DNA of 9,510 nt from Pseudomonadota bacterium (GTDB lineage Bacteria; Pseudomonadota; Gammaproteobacteria; Burkholderiales; Sulfuricellaceae): assembly GCA_021783895.1 (NCBI GenBank), contig JAJXTJ010000022.1, positions 1 to 9,510 on the forward strand. The letters run 5' to 3'. The position numbers and the translations under genes are program-made. Positions 7,850 through 9,510 of the stretch are shown here, piece by piece. Numbering within the stretch: position 1 is the first letter of the stretch; each line of letters starts with the position of its first letter. The notes beneath the pieces were generated by a model. That model worked only from the letters and a program-made list of their open reading frames with translations. It was not told the origin of the DNA and searched no databases.

Positions 7850-8326
7850 ATGAGCAAGATTCCATTGACAACTAACGGCGCCGAATTGCTGCGCGCCGAA
7901 CTGCATAATCTGAAAACCGTCGAGCGTCCGAGCGTGATCGCCGCCATCGCCGAGGCTCGATCTCACGGCGACTTGTCCGAGAACGCCGAGTACGATGCGG
8001 CCAAGGAACGCCAGAGCTTCGTCGAGGGGCGCATTGCCGAGGTCGAGTTCAAGCTGTCCAATGCCCAGATCATCGACCCCAGGGAGCTCGATGCCGAAGG
8101 GCGTTGCGTGTTCGGCGCCACCGTCGAACTGGAGGATCTGGAAAGCGGTGAAGCCGTGACCTACCAGATCGTCGGCGACGATGAGGCCGACATCAAGCAG
8201 GGCAAGATTTCCATCGGCTCGCCGATTGCCCGCGCGCTGATCGGCAAATTCGCCGGCGATGTTGCCGAGGTGCAGGCGCCGGGCGGAATCCGCGAATATG
8301 AAGTACTGGATGTGAAGTACATCTAA
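7850..8326 (+). CDS. greA: Transcription elongation factor GreA
   Basis: A 158-residue GreA, the standard length. It enters the RNA polymerase secondary channel and stimulates cleavage of backtracked transcripts. The N-terminal coiled coil (about 1-75) carries the tip motif [15 protein letters not shown], with Asp41 and Glu44 the acidic pair that places Mg in the active site. The globular FKBP-like C-terminal domain (about 80-158) includes [29 protein letters not shown] and the ending [15 protein letters not shown] ribosome-binding site precedes the ATG by about 5 nt. It lies 51 nt after carB with only a minor 5-bp stem (7801-7817) and no promoter I can identify, so it is probably read through from carAB. 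The carAB-greA order is common in beta- and gammaproteobacteria. Confidence 0.98.
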   Translation: MSKIPLTTNGAELLRAELHNLKTVERPSVIAAIAEARSHGDLSENAEYDAAKERQSFVEGRIAEVEFKLSNAQIIDPRELDAEGRCVFGATVELEDLESGEAVTYQIVGDDEADIKQGKISIGSPIARALIGKFAGDVAEVQAPGGIREYEVLDVKYI

Positions 8327-8330
8327 TTAA

Positions 8331-8386
8331 GTGAGGAGTGAAGAGTTAGGGGTGAGGAGAAAAAGCCCATACCCCAACTCCTCACC
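8331..8386. repeat. Second heptad repeat array, between greA and the DUF4149 gene
   Basis: Four 7-nt units in a row, GTGAGGA (8331), GTGAAGA (8338), GTTAGGG (8345) and GTGAGGA (8352), are followed by an A-rich spacer and a complementary arm CCCCAACTCCTCACC (8372-8386). The arm pairs well with two heptads (GTGAGGA and GTTAGGG type). It begins 4 nt after the greA stop and ends 9 nt before the next ATG. It has the same period and core as the carA/carB array but is more diverged. Confidence 0.75.
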
Positions 8387-8395
8387 TGAAATGAC

Positions 8396-8851
8396 ATGAA
8401 TAAATTTGCCGACAAGCTTTCCTTCTTCGCCATCACTCTGTGGGCGGGCGGATTGTGGGCCATCGGTTACCTGGCTGCACCGGTGCTGTTTGCCTCGCTG
8501 GACGACAAAATGCTGGCCGGCATGCTGGCGGGCAAGATGTTCACCTGGATCGCCTATGTCGGCTTGGGTTGCGGTGTTTTCCTGTTGATTCACCGCCTGG
8601 CGGAGTTTGGCGGCGGTGCGCTGAAGCAGGGGTTTTTCTGGGCTGTGTTGGTGATGTTGCTGCTCACCGTGGCCATACACTTCGGCATCCAGCCGATCAT
8701 GGAGAGCCTGAAAGAGCAGGCATTGCCGAAGGAAGTGATGAAAAGCCTGTTTCGCGATCGCTTCGCCCGCTGGCACGGGATATCCAGCATCGGTTACCTG
8801 ATTGAAAGCCTGCTCGGTCTGGTCCTGGTACTGGCGCCGCGCCGGGGTTAA
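8396..8851 (+). CDS. DUF4149 family integral membrane protein
   Basis: A 151-residue protein with four predicted membrane segments at about 8-30 (FFAITLWAGGLWAIGYLAAP), 47-68 (MFTWIAYVGLGCGVFLLI), 78-97 (QGFFWAVLVMLLLTVAIHF) and 130-147 (SSIGYLIESLLGLVLVL). The family features are the N-terminal LWAGGLWAIGYL stretch and RFARWHGISS (122-131) before the last helix. It belongs to DUF4149, whose function is unknown; the gene is regularly found between greA and yhbY in betaproteobacteria, so the position is typical. No signal peptide beyond TM1. The ATG at 8396 has no clear ribosome-binding site because the repeat array ends 9 nt before it; reinitiation after greA or use of the AGGA in the left arm is possible but unproven. 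Family assignment is confident, function is not. Confidence 0.85.
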   Translation: MNKFADKLSFFAITLWAGGLWAIGYLAAPVLFASLDDKMLAGMLAGKMFTWIAYVGLGCGVFLLIHRLAEFGGGALKQGFFWAVLVMLLLTVAIHFGIQPIMESLKEQALPKEVMKSLFRDRFARWHGISSIGYLIESLLGLVLVLAPRRG

Positions 8852-8857
8852 AACCTG

Positions 8858-8897
8858 GTGATGGGTGATGAGGAAACCCGCTCCCCTCCCCTCATTA
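8858..8897. repeat. Third, degenerate heptad repeat with dyad, between convergent DUF4149 gene and yhbY
   Basis: GTGATGG (8858) and GTGATGA (8865) are followed by a short spacer and a C/T-rich arm CTCCCCTCCCCTCATTAC (8881-8898) containing the complement of the same heptads (CCTCATT). Pairing is imperfect. The right arm includes the yhbY stop codon (TTA on the plus strand, 8895-8897). It lies between converging genes and may also act as a weak bidirectional terminator, though there are no T-runs. Confidence 0.5.
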
Positions 8898-9197
8898 CTC
8901 TTTAGGCAGTACCAGCTTGGGTTTTTCGGCTGGCTTGTAAACGATCAGAATCTTGCCGATATGCTGTACCGGTGCGGCGTTCAGGGTTTCACAGATTTCC
9001 GTGATCTGGCTGTCGCGCGCCGCCTTGTCGCGGCTGTGCGACTTGACCTTGATCAGCTCATGACTGGCGATGCTGCGCTCGATTTCCTTCATGACCGCCT
9101 CGGTGAGGCCGGCGTCACCGATGGTCACCACGGGATTCAGGTTGTGAGCCTGAGCGCTCAGAAAGCGCCTTTGCGCCGGAGTGAGTGAAAATGTCAT
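8895..9197 (-). CDS. yhbY: Ribosome assembly RNA-binding protein YhbY (CRM domain)
   Basis: A 100-residue protein that is a complete single CRM (chloroplast RNA splicing and ribosome maturation) domain. YhbY associates with pre-50S ribosomal particles. Seen: the opening LTPAQRRFLSAQAHNLNPVVTIG (5-27), the GxxG-type RNA-binding loop GDAG (27-30), helix LTEAVMKEIERSIASHELIKVK (31-52), and IVYKPAEKPKLVLPK at the end. The ATG at 9197 is chosen because AAGGAT lies 6 nt upstream and the family starts there; a longer in-frame reading back to 9362 runs antisense through the first part of rlmE. Divergent from rlmE with 33 nt between start codons, as in E. coli, so its promoter must lie in or next to the rlmE 5' end. 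Identity confident. Confidence 0.95.
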   Translation of the reverse strand: MTFSLTPAQRRFLSAQAHNLNPVVTIGDAGLTEAVMKEIERSIASHELIKVKSHSRDKAARDSQITEICETLNAAPVQHIGKILIVYKPAEKPKLVLPKE

Positions 9198-9230
9198 ATT
9201 TGATCCTTGGAAAGGTTTGCAGTTTACCCG

Positions 9231-9510
9231 ATGAAGCGCACTAAAACCAGCAAGGCCTGGATGATGGAGCACGTTACCGACCCCTACGTCCAACTGGCGA
9301 AGCACGAAGGTTATCGTTCGCGCGCCTCGTATAAACTGCTGGAAATTATCGAGCGCGATCACCTGCTCAAACCCGGCATGAGGGTGGTTGACCTGGGCGC
9401 CACGCCGGGGGGGTGGTCGCAGGTGGTGGCGCAGAAGCTGGCGGGCCAGGGGAAGGTGATCGCGCTCGACCTGCTGGAAATGGCGCCCCTGGCCGGCGTG
9501 ACCTTCATCC
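9231..9510 (+). CDS. rlmE: 23S rRNA (uridine-2'-O)-methyltransferase RlmE (FtsJ/RrmJ), N-terminal 93 residues
   Basis: This frame is open from ATG 9231 to the window end and gives 93 residues of RlmE, which uses S-adenosylmethionine to 2'-O-methylate a uridine (U2552 in E. coli) in the 23S rRNA A loop of the 50S subunit. Seen: the N-terminus [33 protein letters not shown] (26-39), with Lys35 matching catalytic Lys38 of E. coli; the SAM-binding motif [14 protein letters not shown] (52-65); and ALDLLEM, with Asp80 matching Asp83. The remaining catalytic Asp, Lys and Glu lie beyond the edge. The ribosome-binding site is weak (GGAAAGG, 15 nt upstream), but the conserved N-terminus fixes the start. 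In related genomes ftsH usually follows. Truncation is due only to the window edge. Confidence 0.95.
   Translation, partial: MKRTKTSKAWMMEHVTDPYVQLAKHEGYRSRASYKLLEIIERDHLLKPGMRVVDLGATPGGWSQVVAQKLAGQGKVIALDLLEMAPLAGVTFI

Overview
The window looks like chromosomal DNA from a betaproteobacterium, probably of the Nitrosomonadales / Gallionella-Sulfuricella type. The basis is gene content and order (fur divergent from bamE, then dapB, carA, carB, greA, a DUF4149 membrane protein, and yhbY divergent from rlmE), high-GC coding sequence, and intergenic repeats of a kind I associate with that group. The taxonomic call is inference. Most of the window is ordinary housekeeping DNA with two small toxin-antitoxin (TA) modules and several families of intergenic repeats.

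Layout. 1-293 (minus): a ribbon-helix-helix antitoxin and the first eight codons of its overlapping toxin, cut by the window edge. 388-813 (minus): fur, the ferric uptake regulator. 814-1102: a divergent promoter region holding a 143-bp inverted-repeat (MITE-like) element and two consensus -10 boxes for bamE. 1103-2360 (plus): bamE (outer-membrane assembly lipoprotein) and dapB (lysine/diaminopimelate synthesis), 1 nt apart. 2410-3145 (plus): a second TA module (FitA-like antitoxin and VapC/FitB-type PIN toxin) with its own promoter and a 13-bp operator-like palindrome. 3146-3380: carA promoter and a leader hairpin. 3381-7798: carA and carB, the two subunits of carbamoyl-phosphate synthetase, separated by a striking heptad repeat. 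7850-8326: greA. 8396-8851: DUF4149 membrane protein. 8895-9197 (minus): yhbY, a ribosome-assembly RNA-binding protein. 9231-end (plus): start of rlmE, a 23S rRNA 2'-O-methyltransferase.

How the genes relate. CarA and CarB make carbamoyl phosphate for pyrimidine and arginine synthesis. DapB makes the lysine and peptidoglycan precursor. GreA, YhbY and RlmE serve transcription elongation and ribosome maturation. Fur is the iron-dependent repressor. The TA modules appear to be accessory insertions: one sits downstream of fur, the other between dapB and carA, which are usually close neighbours in this group.

The signals least explained by the genes are the 7-nt repeat arrays (GTGAGGN, with complementary CCTCACN arms) in three successive gaps (carA/carB, greA/DUF4149, DUF4149/yhbY), the inverted-repeat element between fur and bamE, and the similar palindromes (core ATT-C-AAT) in front of both antitoxins. 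I found no evidence of a wholly new multi-gene system.
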